Shown here one piece after another: positions 23,232 to 31,530 of a stretch of 32,871 nucleotides of DNA. Within the stretch, counting starts at the first letter, position 1. Every line of letters starts with the position of its first letter. Under the pieces are notes generated by a model. That model saw nothing but the letters and a program-made list of their open reading frames with translations. It was not told where the DNA came from and searched no databases. The stretch lies in assembly GCA_964449835.1 (NCBI GenBank), contig CAYVBZ010000020.1, positions 1 to 32,871 of the forward strand, written 5' to 3'. A program made the translations under genes and the position numbers. Source of the DNA: JABDGC01 sp964449835. Its GTDB lineage: Bacteria > Pseudomonadota > Gammaproteobacteria > DSM-16500.

Positions 23232-23738
23232 ATGTCGATCTTCTCTAAACTGTGCTTTGCCGCATTCTGTTTATTGATTTCTACACTTGCTCTAGCTGAC
23301 CTAAGTATTCCTGTTTATTTTGTCACCGGCGTCGAAGCGGGACAGCTTGCAGGAAACATTTTGGTTTCAGAAACTCAATACGGTCTTTTATTTACCCCTA
23401 AGCTACAACATTTAAAACCGGGTGTGCATGGCTTTCATGTTCATCAATTCTCTGACTGCACCGACCAAGGCATGGCTGCTGGGGGACATCTTGATCCCAA
23501 AAATACGAACAAGCATTTAGGCCCCTATAACGCGGACGGGCATTTAGGTGACCTTCCCGCTATTTATGTTGACGCGGACGGAAAAGCAAACCTGCCTGTG
23601 CTCGCACCCCGTTTGACTCATGTTGATCAACTTCAAAGCCATAGTCTCATGCTTCACGAAGGCGGCGATAATTACGCAGACACGCCGGCCAAATTAGGCG
23701 GTGGAGGAACGCGCATGATTTGCGGAATCATTAAATAA
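23232..23738 (+). CDS. sodC: Periplasmic Cu/Zn superoxide dismutase
   Basis: SodC converts superoxide to peroxide and oxygen in the periplasm, protecting against host oxidative burst. The 168-aa precursor has a signal peptide ending ALA (cleavage near residue 22). Metal ligands are in place: H69 and H71 in GFHVHQFSDC, bridging H86, zinc ligands H95, H104 and D107 in NTNKHLGPYNADGHLGDLP, and H142 in LHEGGDNYAD. C76 and C164 can form the conserved disulfide. The C terminus GGGGTRMICGIIK contains the active-site Arg. AAGGAG precedes the ATG. The lipase gene follows after 22 nt, so they probably share a transcript. Confidence 0.96.
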   Translation: MSIFSKLCFAAFCLLISTLALADLSIPVYFVTGVEAGQLAGNILVSETQYGLLFTPKLQHLKPGVHGFHVHQFSDCTDQGMAAGGHLDPKNTNKHLGPYNADGHLGDLPAIYVDADGKANLPVLAPRLTHVDQLQSHSLMLHEGGDNYADTPAKLGGGGTRMICGIIK

Positions 23739-23760
23739 ACCTACAAATGGAGCATCTGCC

Positions 23761-24843
23761 ATGAAAAAAATTTTCCTTCTTTTCTTTATCTTGCTTTTTA
23801 CAGGAAAGCTTTTTGCCGCGGGCATTAATGAAATAGTTTTTTTCGGAGATAGCCTTTCAGATGATGGCAATCTCTACAATTTATTAAAAGTCATTCCCCG
23901 CTCCCCTCCTTATTATCAAGGCCGTTTTTCAAATGGCCCAACCTGGGCTGAGCTGCTAGGAAAGCATTATCAAGATCAATACACACTCCCTTACAATGTC
24001 TATGCCTACGGCGGGGCCACGGTACTAGACCAAGAACCTAATGATCGTTTTTATACACCCATGAATCTCAAAGGAGAATTGGACCAGTTTTTTGAAAACA
24101 CTCATTCGAGCGACAAAAGCACGAAACTGTATGTGATTTGGATCGGCGCCAATGATTATTTGATGGACGAACAAACCGACCCGGAGACCTTGACCACACA
24201 AGTCGTTGCTCAAATTTCGAAGGGAATAACGGACCTCATGAATCATGGCGCAAAATACTTCATGATTATGAATCTGCCGGATTTAAGTATTCCGCCCTAT
24301 GCCACGACCAATCATTTGGAAGAACGTTTGCATCTTCTGTCAGCGATGCATAATTCTAAACTGGCAAAAGTCACTGAAAACTTTCAGCAAGCCAACCCAA
24401 ACGCTAAATTTATTTCCATCGATATCTATGGCATCTTAAACGACTTATTAAAGGACCCCCAAAAATTCAATAAGAAATACTCAGCGAACCTGACCGTTTT
24501 AACGCGAGCTTGTTGGCAAGGCACCGTGTCGCTAAAACAACCTGCCCTCTCTGCCGAGGCCAGCCTAAGAAATGACCTGCAAAAAACAATTGACCAACTG
24601 AATCCAGCTTTGACCGGGCAATACAATACGCAGGCACTGGCTGAGCGGCTCTTAAAGTCGCCCCAACTCCGAGAAGCTTATTTAACCGGCAGAATGGCTG
24701 AGGACGATCTCAAACCTTGTCAGCATCCAGAACAATATGTCTTTTGGGACTTCCTGCATCCAAGCGCTATTCTTCATGAACTTCTTTCAAAGATGATCAG
24801 CGAAACCTTGGATAAAGAAGCCAAGGACTTGTTTACCCATTAA
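23761..24843 (+). CDS. Secreted GDSL (SGNH) lipase, lysophospholipase A / acyltransferase type
   Basis: The 360-aa product has a signal peptide (MKKIFLLFFILLFTGKLFA). SGNH blocks are intact: FFGDSLSDDGN with nucleophile S31, the Gly in YAYGGATVLD, IGANDY with N131, and FWDFLHPS with D330 and H333. The overall form resembles the Legionella PlaA/PlaC group and Aeromonas GCAT, which cut lysophospholipids and move acyl groups to cholesterol. Residues 135-330 contain a long insertion without recognised motif (LTRACWQGTVSLKQPALSAE). A preferred lipid cannot be told. It follows sodC with 22 nt, and a strong terminator ends the pair. A host-membrane target is inference. Confidence 0.88.
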   Translation: MKKIFLLFFILLFTGKLFAAGINEIVFFGDSLSDDGNLYNLLKVIPRSPPYYQGRFSNGPTWAELLGKHYQDQYTLPYNVYAYGGATVLDQEPNDRFYTPMNLKGELDQFFENTHSSDKSTKLYVIWIGANDYLMDEQTDPETLTTQVVAQISKGITDLMNHGAKYFMIMNLPDLSIPPYATTNHLEERLHLLSAMHNSKLAKVTENFQQANPNAKFISIDIYGILNDLLKDPQKFNKKYSANLTVLTRACWQGTVSLKQPALSAEASLRNDLQKTIDQLNPALTGQYNTQALAERLLKSPQLREAYLTGRMAEDDLKPCQHPEQYVFWDFLHPSAILHELLSKMISETLDKEAKDLFTH

Positions 24844-24858
24844 ATATCACCCATTCAT

Positions 24859-24903
24859 CTTTCTCAAACCTCCTCAGTTTCTTGAGGAGGTTTGAAAGTT
24901 TTT
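24859..24903 (+). terminator. Rho-independent terminator after the lipase gene
   Basis: CAAACCTCCTCA (24865-24876) pairs perfectly with TGAGGAGGTTTG (24883-24894) around a 6-nt loop; flanking CTTT and AAAG can extend the stem past a small bulge. TTTTT follows directly. Confidence 0.85.
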
Positions 24904-25034
24904 ACGCAGTCCTTTGCTCTTGAAATTTATTGGAAGTTCTAATTTTTTCAAGTATAATTCCTGAGCAGTCTTTATCGAGCGCAGAAACAATTTGTCTACA
25001 ACCCTATTCCAAATTAACCCGCGAGGAGCTTTTC

Positions 25035-26162
25035 ATGAAGAAATCCTTTTTAAGAATGATGGCCTTGTCCAGCTTTTTTATCGGTTTGAACGCACAAGCC
25101 ATGGACTTCGGCAAACCCATTTCTGCTTCAATTCCAGTGAATAATAAACAAAAGCATTTTACGACCAATAGCTTGACTAGCAATGCCGTTGCCCTCCCGC
25201 TTAAAAAAACGGTCATGCTAATGAACCTAAAATTGACCACACAGCAGAAAAAAACTTTATTAAGCCAACAGCCCAACAAAGGACAAGGACCTGCAGCAGC
25301 ACAAGCAACTCCGAGCACAACAAATCTTCCTCGGCAATACTTTCGCGGCATGAATGGCACGCCTGTGCTGGACCAGGGGATGCATGGCACCTGCGTCACT
25401 TTTGCCGTTACGGCTGCAGTGGATGCTGTGCTTGGAAAAGGAGATTATATTAGCCAACTTTGCAGCCTACAGTTAGGAAGCTATTTTGAACAAAAAGGCT
25501 ATTTACCCAGCGGCTGGGATGGAACTGATGGTTCCTTTGCTCTCAACCAAATCATCGGCTTTGGCATCATTAATAAAACCACTCAAAAAACCAAAGCCTG
25601 CGGCGGCTTAAATGATTATCCTGTTTTGAATTCCCAGTTGGTTGGCAGCCCCATGCTCTTAGATGAATTTAAAGAGTCGAGTGAAAATCTCAATGAAAAA
25701 ATTATTTGGGACCCGATGCTGACTCTCAGTCAACGTCTTGAATGGGATGAGAAAAGCGCCAAGCAAGCGAATGACTTGCTGAATGAAGTTAAAAAGACCA
25801 TTGTCACACGAAAGCCTTATCAAGACACCCGCCTGACTTTTGCCACCATTTTGCCGATCGACTATTGCGGCGTTGGCGCTTGTGCCCGCTTTCACGCAGA
25901 CAATGATACTTGGGCTTTAACCCATGCTATTGTGCAAGATCAAAATCATAATTTTGCCAGCCATCAGATGATTATTATTGGCTACAATGATGATGCTGTC
26001 GCCGTCGATAATGAAGGATACAGTCATCAAGGTTTATTGACCCTTCGAAATTCCTGGGGAGTCGATGCAGGTGACCAAGGTAATTACTATATGACCTATG
26101 ATTTCTTCAAGGCATTTGTTATTGATATTCAAAAAATCACGGCGATGAAGGATAAACGCTAA
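25035..26162 (+). CDS. Secreted papain-like (C1) cysteine protease
   Basis: The 375-aa precursor starts at ATG 25035 with a clean signal peptide (MKKSFLRMMALSSFFIGLNAQA). The longer frame from 24930 lacks a ribosome site, and GAGGAG lies about 7 nt before the chosen ATG. The papain catalytic layout is visible: oxyanion Gln and Cys120 in VLDQGMHGTCVTFA, His310 in FASHQMIIIGYND, and Asn339 in LRNSWGVDAGDQGNYYMTY. A propeptide-like region of about 90 residues precedes it. Cys-containing loops (YCGVGAC, KACGG) may be disulfide bonded. The enzyme could degrade host proteins or act in the periplasm; the target is unknown. The gene stands alone behind the lipase terminator. Confidence 0.85.
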   Translation: MKKSFLRMMALSSFFIGLNAQAMDFGKPISASIPVNNKQKHFTTNSLTSNAVALPLKKTVMLMNLKLTTQQKKTLLSQQPNKGQGPAAAQATPSTTNLPRQYFRGMNGTPVLDQGMHGTCVTFAVTAAVDAVLGKGDYISQLCSLQLGSYFEQKGYLPSGWDGTDGSFALNQIIGFGIINKTTQKTKACGGLNDYPVLNSQLVGSPMLLDEFKESSENLNEKIIWDPMLTLSQRLEWDEKSAKQANDLLNEVKKTIVTRKPYQDTRLTFATILPIDYCGVGACARFHADNDTWALTHAIVQDQNHNFASHQMIIIGYNDDAVAVDNEGYSHQGLLTLRNSWGVDAGDQGNYYMTYDFFKAFVIDIQKITAMKDKR

Positions 26163-26200
26163 CCTCCTAACCTTAACCCTTCCCTTCATTGCACCCCGTC

Positions 26201-26223
26201 GTCCCGCGGCTTGTCCGCGGGAC
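26201..26223. repeat. REP-like palindrome (GTCCCGCGG / CCGCGGGAC)
   Basis: Perfect 9-bp arms with the loop CTTGT, followed by CCAGGGAC. The same type of sequence (CCCGCGG-CTTG-CCGCGGG followed by a CCAGGG run) is a widespread dispersed intergenic element in intracellular bacteria. It lies 39 nt after the protease stop in the 26163-26423 gap. It may also stop transcription, but no T run follows. Confidence 0.6.
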
Positions 26224-26381
26224 CCAGGGACAGAAACTTCGGTATGCACTATCTTTCTTTTTTTGTGCGGAGGGCCTTGAGCGAGATTGGACAGTAAAAT
26301 GCAAGCGGCGGTCTCCCCGCTATACGACACAGTGGGAGGAGTTGCTTAGCGTGCTTAGCTCATAAAAGCTTCAAACATCGT

Positions 26382-26410
26382 TTGTCCAAAGCTGAAATAC
26401 CGGATACAAT
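26382..26410 (+). promoter_or_regulatory. Sigma70-type promoter of the BON lipoprotein gene
   Basis: TTGTCC (26382-26387) and TACAAT (26405-26410) are separated by exactly 17 nt; each matches most consensus positions. The start codon is 65 nt downstream, leaving a short leader with the GGAG site. Confidence 0.6.
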
Positions 26411-26474
26411 AGACACGCTATAAATGAGAGGCACAATAATAATGGATAGTTTTCAACCCAGAAAGGAGAAAAAA

Positions 26475-26804
26475 ATGGTCCGCTTAAAAACAATGGGCAC
26501 TCTGATCGTTTCTACAATTTCAGTTGCCTGCCTAGCTCTGAGCAGTGGCTGCATGACCAGCCGGCATGAAACCTCAGTCGCTCAATATGTCAAGAGCAGT
26601 GGTATTACTTTCAAAGTAAAAGAAAACTTGATGAGAGATCGCGACATCAATAGCTCGCGTATCGCTGTGAACACCTATAGAGACACTGTCACCTTAAGCG
26701 GACACATCCACGATCAATTTCAAGAAGACAAAGCTATTGAAATTGCCAGGAATGTTAAAGGTGTCAAATACGTCGTTGATAATCTGACTGTGGCAAACGC
26801 TTAG
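26475..26804 (+). CDS. BON-domain lipoprotein
   Basis: The 109-aa product has a lipoprotein signal with lipobox LSSGC, then one BON domain (about 43-107) with VKENLMRDRDINSSRIAVNT, TVTLSGHIHDQFQEDKAIEIARNVKGVKYVVDNLTV. BON domains bind phospholipid or other envelope components; OsmY and DolP are examples. It is likely anchored in the inner or outer membrane. The ATG at 26475 is chosen since GAAAGGAG precedes it by 6-7 nt and gives a clean signal peptide. Two in-frame ATGs upstream (26424, 26442) would add a charged extension before it and are less likely. A stress or membrane-integrity role is inferred from the family. Confidence 0.88.
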   Translation: MVRLKTMGTLIVSTISVACLALSSGCMTSRHETSVAQYVKSSGITFKVKENLMRDRDINSSRIAVNTYRDTVTLSGHIHDQFQEDKAIEIARNVKGVKYVVDNLTVANA

Positions 26805-26817
26805 AACATTCAGAATG

Positions 26818-26855
26818 TAGGGTGGATTATGGCAAAGAGCGCCTAATCCACCCTA
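26818..26855. terminator. Hairpin between convergent BON and membrane-protein genes
   Basis: TAGGGTGGATTA and TAATCCACCCTA are perfect 12-nt arms around a 14-nt loop. The right arm contains the stop codon of the minus-strand gene. No T run follows on either side, so the mode of action is unclear. Confidence 0.5.
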
Positions 26856-27589
26856 TACACCCCTACACGCTGAGCATCCACTTCACATCCCAACTCTACT
26901 CTTTCTTCTTGCTCACCAGGCCATCGTGGGGCATAAAAACAACACCCAAACCTTCTAATACGTTGCACGAAGGATAAATTCTCAACTTCTTGAGAACAAC
27001 TCTGCTGCTTGGGACTAGGAGCTGCTTTCAGTGTACATTCCTGCGCTAGCGTATTTCCTATATTAAGAGCGGGCCTTTCTAAGCTCGCCTCCTGCGGCCT
27101 TGCCGGTTTTTTAAGTGTTTCCCAAATATAATGCGTTTGCAGCCAGGAATTGAGCAGCGTGCCCAGGGCCAAGAAACTGGATAAAACCAAAGCAATCGCA
27201 ATGGTCGCCGGCGGCGAAATGGCAAAGCTCAGCGCGGCGGCAAGAAGCAAGGTTCCCGTATACATGCCAAAAAAACTGCTGGCGGTATTTAACAAAAGCA
27301 TTGGGACGGCCATCGCTAAAAAGGCCTTTGATTCCGGGGTGTTTTCTAAAGGAGGCCTTTCTTCTTCGTTTGCAACCTGAGGCGCTGCCGTGTTTTTGGA
27401 GGTGAACCAATAACTGATTCCCATACTAACCGAACCGCTAAGGGCCATTAGAATTCCGAGTACCAAACCTAGGATTGAGGTAAAGGGAAGATAAACGTGG
27501 GCAATTCCGATGAGCAGGCCGATAAGGATATTGAAGATGTTGATAGGGATACTTAATTTGCGAATAAATCGGTTGATTTTAGCGATCAT
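26843..27589 (-). CDS. Four-helix membrane protein of unknown function
   Basis: The 248-aa product has about four hydrophobic segments: residues 13-35, 37-62, 89-112 and 117-145 (NIFNILIGLLIGIAHVYLPF, ILGLVLGILMALSGSVS, FLAMAVPMLLLNTAS, LLAAALSFAISPPATIAIAL). They are followed by a long polar C-terminal half of about 95 residues with Cys pairs (QSCSQEV, RRFGCCFY). No family is recognised. Membrane hairpins plus a polar tail are also found in some host-targeted bacterial proteins, but nothing further supports that here. The start (27589) lacks a good Shine-Dalgarno. The gene is convergent with the BON gene. Confidence 0.6.
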   Translation of the reverse strand: MIAKINRFIRKLSIPINIFNILIGLLIGIAHVYLPFTSILGLVLGILMALSGSVSMGISYWFTSKNTAAPQVANEEERPPLENTPESKAFLAMAVPMLLLNTASSFFGMYTGTLLLAAALSFAISPPATIAIALVLSSFLALGTLLNSWLQTHYIWETLKKPARPQEASLERPALNIGNTLAQECTLKAAPSPKQQSCSQEVENLSFVQRIRRFGCCFYAPRWPGEQEERVELGCEVDAQRVGVYRVD

Positions 27590-27700
27590 GGTTTAGCAGT
27601 CTCCCGGAGCATGGAGGGGAGCTTACTAAAAGCTGGGACAGAAATCGAGGTGTACAAAGCTACTGTTCAGTATGAGCGCATCGCGGCAATCCGGTCCCGC

Positions 27701-27726
27701 CCTTGTCATGCCAGCATGACAGCAAG
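27701..27726. repeat. REP-like palindrome (TGTCATGC / GCATGACA)
   Basis: TGTCATGC-CA-GCATGACA (27704-27721) has perfect 8-bp arms; CCTTG and CAAGG extend it with one bulge. It belongs to the same class of dispersed short palindromes as the 26201 element but with different sequence. The rest of the 27590-27784 gap is otherwise without features apart from the promoter. Confidence 0.55.
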
Positions 27727-27744
27727 GCTGTGATTTATTATAAT
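27716..27744 (+). promoter_or_regulatory. Sigma70-type promoter of the AAE-like ligase, -35 inside a palindrome
   Basis: ATGACA (27716-27721, one mismatch to consensus) and a perfect TATAAT (27739-27744) are 17 nt apart. The ATG of the ligase is at 27785. The -35 is the right end of the REP-like palindrome. Confidence 0.6.
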
Positions 27745-27784
27745 ATAAAGGATTTATAGCTATCTTTGGGAAGGACATAAGGAA

Positions 27785-29833
27785 ATGGAAACGCTTCAAC
27801 TCGCATTGAGCCAAGCCGGTTTATCTTCTTCTCAAGCTGAAAAAATAAGCGCCAAAGTTTCTGCCCTGCAGAAATCCCTCCCGCCTGAACAATGCTGGCA
27901 ACAAATTGTGAAAGAAATCCTGTCTGCGAAACAGCCTTTTTCAGTTCATCTTTGTCTTTATAAGGCCATCTTTCCTTATTGGGAAAAAATGCCAGCACCC
28001 GCTTGGATGCCGGATGAAAAACGGATAAAAAGTACCAACCTTGCGAAGCTTATGCTGGAAAAGGGCTATAAATTAAATGGTGAGCATTATAAAGCCTTCC
28101 ATCGTTGGTCGGCTGAAAACCGCGGTGATTTTTGGCAAAAAATGACGGCCTTGCTTAATATCCAGTTTGATCAGCCTTACACACAAATCATGGACCTTGA
28201 CGCCGGCCTTGAAAAGCCGCAATGGTTTGTGAACGCCAAGCTGAATATCATAAATAGTTGCTTTCAAGCCAAAAAAAAATCTTTAGCACTGATCTCACAG
28301 ACCGAGCAGGGAAAAATCCTCAAGCTGAGTTATGAAGAGCTGGACAAACTTTCAAATCGAATAGCCAATAGTCTCAGTCGTCAGGTTAGAATGGGCGCGC
28401 AAATTGGCATGATCATGCCCATGACCATAGAAGCCGTCGCACTTTTTCTCGGCATTATTAAAGCCGGCTGTGTTGTCGTCGCGATTCCAGATAGTTTTTC
28501 GCCGAGAGAAATTGAAAGCCGTTTAAACATGACTAGCGTAGAATTATTTTTTTCTCAGGACCAAATTCTACGCGCTGGCAAAATCTTACCGCTCTACGAA
28601 AAACTGAGCGCAATTTCCAGTCCCAAAACCGTCGTCTTGCCTGTGGCAGACAAGCTGCTGGTCCAATTGCGTCCACAGGACCTTGCTTGGCAGGATTTTT
28701 TAAGTCTTGCGGAAGAGGACGGACTCTTTCCCTCCATTTCTTGCGAGCCAAGCGCCCCTCTCATGATTCTATTTTCCTCCGGCACCAGCGGCATACCCAA
28801 GGGTATTCCCTGGAACCATACCACAGCCATTAAATGTGGAAGCGATGCCTACTTGCATCATGATCTGCAAGCCGGTGAGGTCTTTTGCTGGCCCAGTAAT
28901 TTAGGGTGGATGATGGGCCCTTGGCTTATTTTTGCTTGTTTATTAAATAAGGCAACGATTGCTCTCTATCCCGGCGCGCCGTTTGGAACAGGCTTCGGCA
29001 AATTTATCAGCGAAGCCAAAGTGACACACTTAGGTGTTGTTCCCACGCTAGTCAAAAATTGGCGGAACTCGCGCAGCATGGAGGGCCTTCTATGGAAAAA
29101 CATTAAACTGTTCACCTCCACTGGCGAGCGTTCCAATATCGATGACATGCTCTATTTGATGTCTCTCGCAAACTACTCTCCGATCATTGAATACTGCGGC
29201 GGCACAGAAATCGGCGGCGCTTATCTGACGGGAACTTTATTGCAAGACGCAGCGCCTGCGGCTTTCACCACGCCTGCTTTGGGCTTGGATTTCATTTTAT
29301 TGGATGAACAAGGCCAAGCCTCGGACAAAGGTGAAGTTGCCTTGATTCCTCCTTCTCTGGGTCTTTCAACCGAGCTTTTAAACCAAAATCACCATCAAGC
29401 CTATTACGCCGATTTTCCAAAAACTAAGGACGGCAAAATCTTAAGGCGTCACGGCGATCAAATTGAACATTTTACAAATGGCTATTACCGTTTACTTGGA
29501 CGCGTTGATGATGTCATGAAACTGAGCGGAATCAAAATTAGTTCTGCCGAGTTGGAAAGTTGTCTCCAAACTCACCCGCTTCTCTATGATATTGCGGCTG
29601 TGGCCGTTGAGCCGCCGGATGGCACGACGCAGTTGATTATTTTTGCCGTGCTTAAAACGAACGCAGTCATTGAACCAGCACAATTAAAAAATGAACTGCA
29701 AAATCTTATCAAAGAGCATCTAAACCCACTCTTCAAAATCACAGATCTTATCGTTTTACCCGCTTTGCCTCGCACTGCCTCTAATAAAATCATGCGCCGC
29801 ATTTTGCGGAATAATTATTTGAAGAGTCATTGA
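27785..29833 (+). CDS. Acyl-activating enzyme of the plant AAE17/AAE18 type (AMP-forming acyl-CoA synthetase)
   Basis: The 682-aa protein belongs to the AMP-binding ligases. The P-loop FSSGTSGIPKG is at residues 330-340, followed by IPWNHTTAIKCGSDA and CWPSNLGWMMGPWLIFACLL. Later come FGKFISEAKVTHLGVVPTLV, TSTGERSNIDD and YCGGTEIGG, then YYRLLGRVDDVMKLSG and RTASNKIMRRILR with catalytic K668. The run PWNHTTAIKCG...CWPSNLGWMMGPW is closer to plant peroxisomal AAE17/18 than to Acs or acetoacetyl-CoA synthetase. The substrate is probably a carboxylic acid, but which one is unknown. It has a separate N-terminal region of about 130 residues (LQLALSQAGLSSSQAEKISAK) not found in Acs. AAGGA lies upstream of the ATG. 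Confidence 0.85.
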   Translation: METLQLALSQAGLSSSQAEKISAKVSALQKSLPPEQCWQQIVKEILSAKQPFSVHLCLYKAIFPYWEKMPAPAWMPDEKRIKSTNLAKLMLEKGYKLNGEHYKAFHRWSAENRGDFWQKMTALLNIQFDQPYTQIMDLDAGLEKPQWFVNAKLNIINSCFQAKKKSLALISQTEQGKILKLSYEELDKLSNRIANSLSRQVRMGAQIGMIMPMTIEAVALFLGIIKAGCVVVAIPDSFSPREIESRLNMTSVELFFSQDQILRAGKILPLYEKLSAISSPKTVVLPVADKLLVQLRPQDLAWQDFLSLAEEDGLFPSISCEPSAPLMILFSSGTSGIPKGIPWNHTTAIKCGSDAYLHHDLQAGEVFCWPSNLGWMMGPWLIFACLLNKATIALYPGAPFGTGFGKFISEAKVTHLGVVPTLVKNWRNSRSMEGLLWKNIKLFTSTGERSNIDDMLYLMSLANYSPIIEYCGGTEIGGAYLTGTLLQDAAPAAFTTPALGLDFILLDEQGQASDKGEVALIPPSLGLSTELLNQNHHQAYYADFPKTKDGKILRRHGDQIEHFTNGYYRLLGRVDDVMKLSGIKISSAELESCLQTHPLLYDIAAVAVEPPDGTTQLIIFAVLKTNAVIEPAQLKNELQNLIKEHLNPLFKITDLIVLPALPRTASNKIMRRILRNNYLKSH

Positions 29834-29858
29834 TGGGGGTTTTTACCTGACCTTTTTT

Positions 29859-29867
29859 TGTTATACT
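29859..29867 (+). promoter_or_regulatory. Extended -10 promoter of the antiporter gene
   Basis: TGTTATACT has a TGn extension and TATACT (29862-29867), 50 nt before the TTG start. No -35 is evident. Confidence 0.4.
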
Positions 29868-29916
29868 AATGATCTCTGTGACTAAATTATGATTATGTTT
29901 CAAGGAGGAAATACCT

Positions 29917-31530
29917 TTGGACTCCATTGAAATTTATCTTCTCTTATGGGGAGTCAGTCTCGTAGTTGCGCTTTTCTTTAATCGGACTTCCATTCCCATT
30001 CCCTTGATGCTCGTCATCACGGGCATGTTTCTGGCTTTTATCCCGGGTATTCCAGAACTAAGCATTCAGCCTAAGTTAGTTTTGGATTTCTTTATCCCGC
30101 TTTTGGTGTATGCCGCTAGTACTGATTTATCGTGGAAAGATTTTCGCTTCAATCTTCGCCCGATTATACTGCTTTCGGTTGGGCATGTGTTCTTTATTAC
30201 GATTCTAGTCGCCGTTTCCATTCATGCCCTGCTCCCTGCGCTAGGGTGGCCGCTTTCTTTTGTTCTAGGAGCCATCATCGCGCCTCCAGATGATGTTGCT
30301 ATTCTTGCCGTCGCGGACAAAATCGCCTTCCCCCACCGCGTCATTACCATTTTAAAAGGCGAAAGTCTCTTAAACGATGCAACCGCGCTGGTCCTTTTTC
30401 GTTTTTCCCTGGCCGTTGTCCTAACCAGTCAATTTTCACCAACGACAGCTATTTCTGCCTTTTTTCTGGTTGTCTTGGGAGAAACGATGTATGGCTTTAT
30501 TTTGGGCCACCTCATTGGCCAACTGCGTCTTCGAATTAAAGATCCCATGCTGCAGATGATGGCCTCCGTTATCACCCCTTTTTTGGCCTATTTTCCCCCT
30601 GAAATGCTTGGGGGCTGTGGGATTCTTGCCGTTGTGATCACAGGCTTTATAATTGGTCACCGATATATAGAAAATTTTCCGCCGGAAGTGAGATTGACGA
30701 ACCGCTCTGTCTGGAATAGTCTTTCCTTTTCTCTTCAGAGTATTATTTTTCTTCTGGTCGGACTTAATTTTAAATATACCCTACATGGCATTGCCAGTAT
30801 TCCCCTGTTTACCTTGGTCCAATCCACGGCGGCCATCATTCTGACTGTCGTACTTGGACGATTTGCCTGGGTTTACCTAGGGGCTTACCTTCCACGCTTC
30901 CTCTTTCCTTCCATTCTTAAAAAGGACCCCTACCCTCCCTGGCAACTTCCCTTTCTTGTTTCATGGGCTGGCATGCGTGGCGTTATTTCACTTGCGGCTG
31001 TTCTTGCTATTCCTTTTCTGCCAACTCAAATTGAGGGCGCCAATCCTAAGGATTTACTTACTTTTTGGGTATTTACTGTCATCACCTTTACTTTACTTTT
31101 GCAGGGCCTCAGCCTGCCCTGGGTAATCAAAAAATTGGGGCTTCATTGTTACGGCCTACGGGAAAAATACGACGACCATTTATCAGAATTGAATGCCCGG
31201 GTCAGGATCGCTAAGAAAGTTCTGCATTGGTTGCTTCAGTATAAAAAGGAAATTAAAGGTAAAGAGTTTTTAAAAGAGAAAGTCGATTTGCGGATCCAAG
31301 AATATCAACTACGCAGCCGGCAGCTCTCCAACGTTCTGAGCGACCATCATCGCATGGAGTCGCATGAAGACTCCGCGGAGCAGATTGAAAGCAGCCTTTT
31401 ATCGGCGCAGATTAATGAATTGGAAAGGCATGAGCTTTTAAAGCTTTGGCATGAGAATAAAATCAGTCATGCGGTGAAAAATAAGATACTGCATCAATTG
31501 GACCATCGATTTAAACATATCACGGGTTAA
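29917..31530 (+). CDS. CPA1/NhaP-type Na+(K+)/H+ antiporter
   Basis: The 537-aa inner-membrane protein has twelve or so helices over residues 1-400, then a charged cytoplasmic tail of about 130 residues (DHLSELNARVRIAKK, LKEKVDLRIQEYQLR). The CPA1 core is visible: PPDDVAI (124-130) in helix 5 and GESLLNDATALV with E149, N153 and D154 in helix 6. PPDDVA differs from the usual TDPVA. Later, SWAGMRGVISLAAVLAIPF is typical of the family. It exchanges cytoplasmic cations for protons to hold pH and salt balance. The start is TTG, decided by AAGGAGG 8 nt upstream. Its end overlaps the convergent thioesterase gene by 4 nt. Confidence 0.9.
   Translation: MDSIEIYLLLWGVSLVVALFFNRTSIPIPLMLVITGMFLAFIPGIPELSIQPKLVLDFFIPLLVYAASTDLSWKDFRFNLRPIILLSVGHVFFITILVAVSIHALLPALGWPLSFVLGAIIAPPDDVAILAVADKIAFPHRVITILKGESLLNDATALVLFRFSLAVVLTSQFSPTTAISAFFLVVLGETMYGFILGHLIGQLRLRIKDPMLQMMASVITPFLAYFPPEMLGGCGILAVVITGFIIGHRYIENFPPEVRLTNRSVWNSLSFSLQSIIFLLVGLNFKYTLHGIASIPLFTLVQSTAAIILTVVLGRFAWVYLGAYLPRFLFPSILKKDPYPPWQLPFLVSWAGMRGVISLAAVLAIPFLPTQIEGANPKDLLTFWVFTVITFTLLLQGLSLPWVIKKLGLHCYGLREKYDDHLSELNARVRIAKKVLHWLLQYKKEIKGKEFLKEKVDLRIQEYQLRSRQLSNVLSDHHRMESHEDSAEQIESSLLSAQINELERHELLKLWHENKISHAVKNKILHQLDHRFKHITG

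Noticed and set aside
26034..26330. Minus-strand 98-aa frame
   Set aside because: It overlaps the protease C terminus and the REP-like palindrome, and has no ribosome site or recognisable domain.
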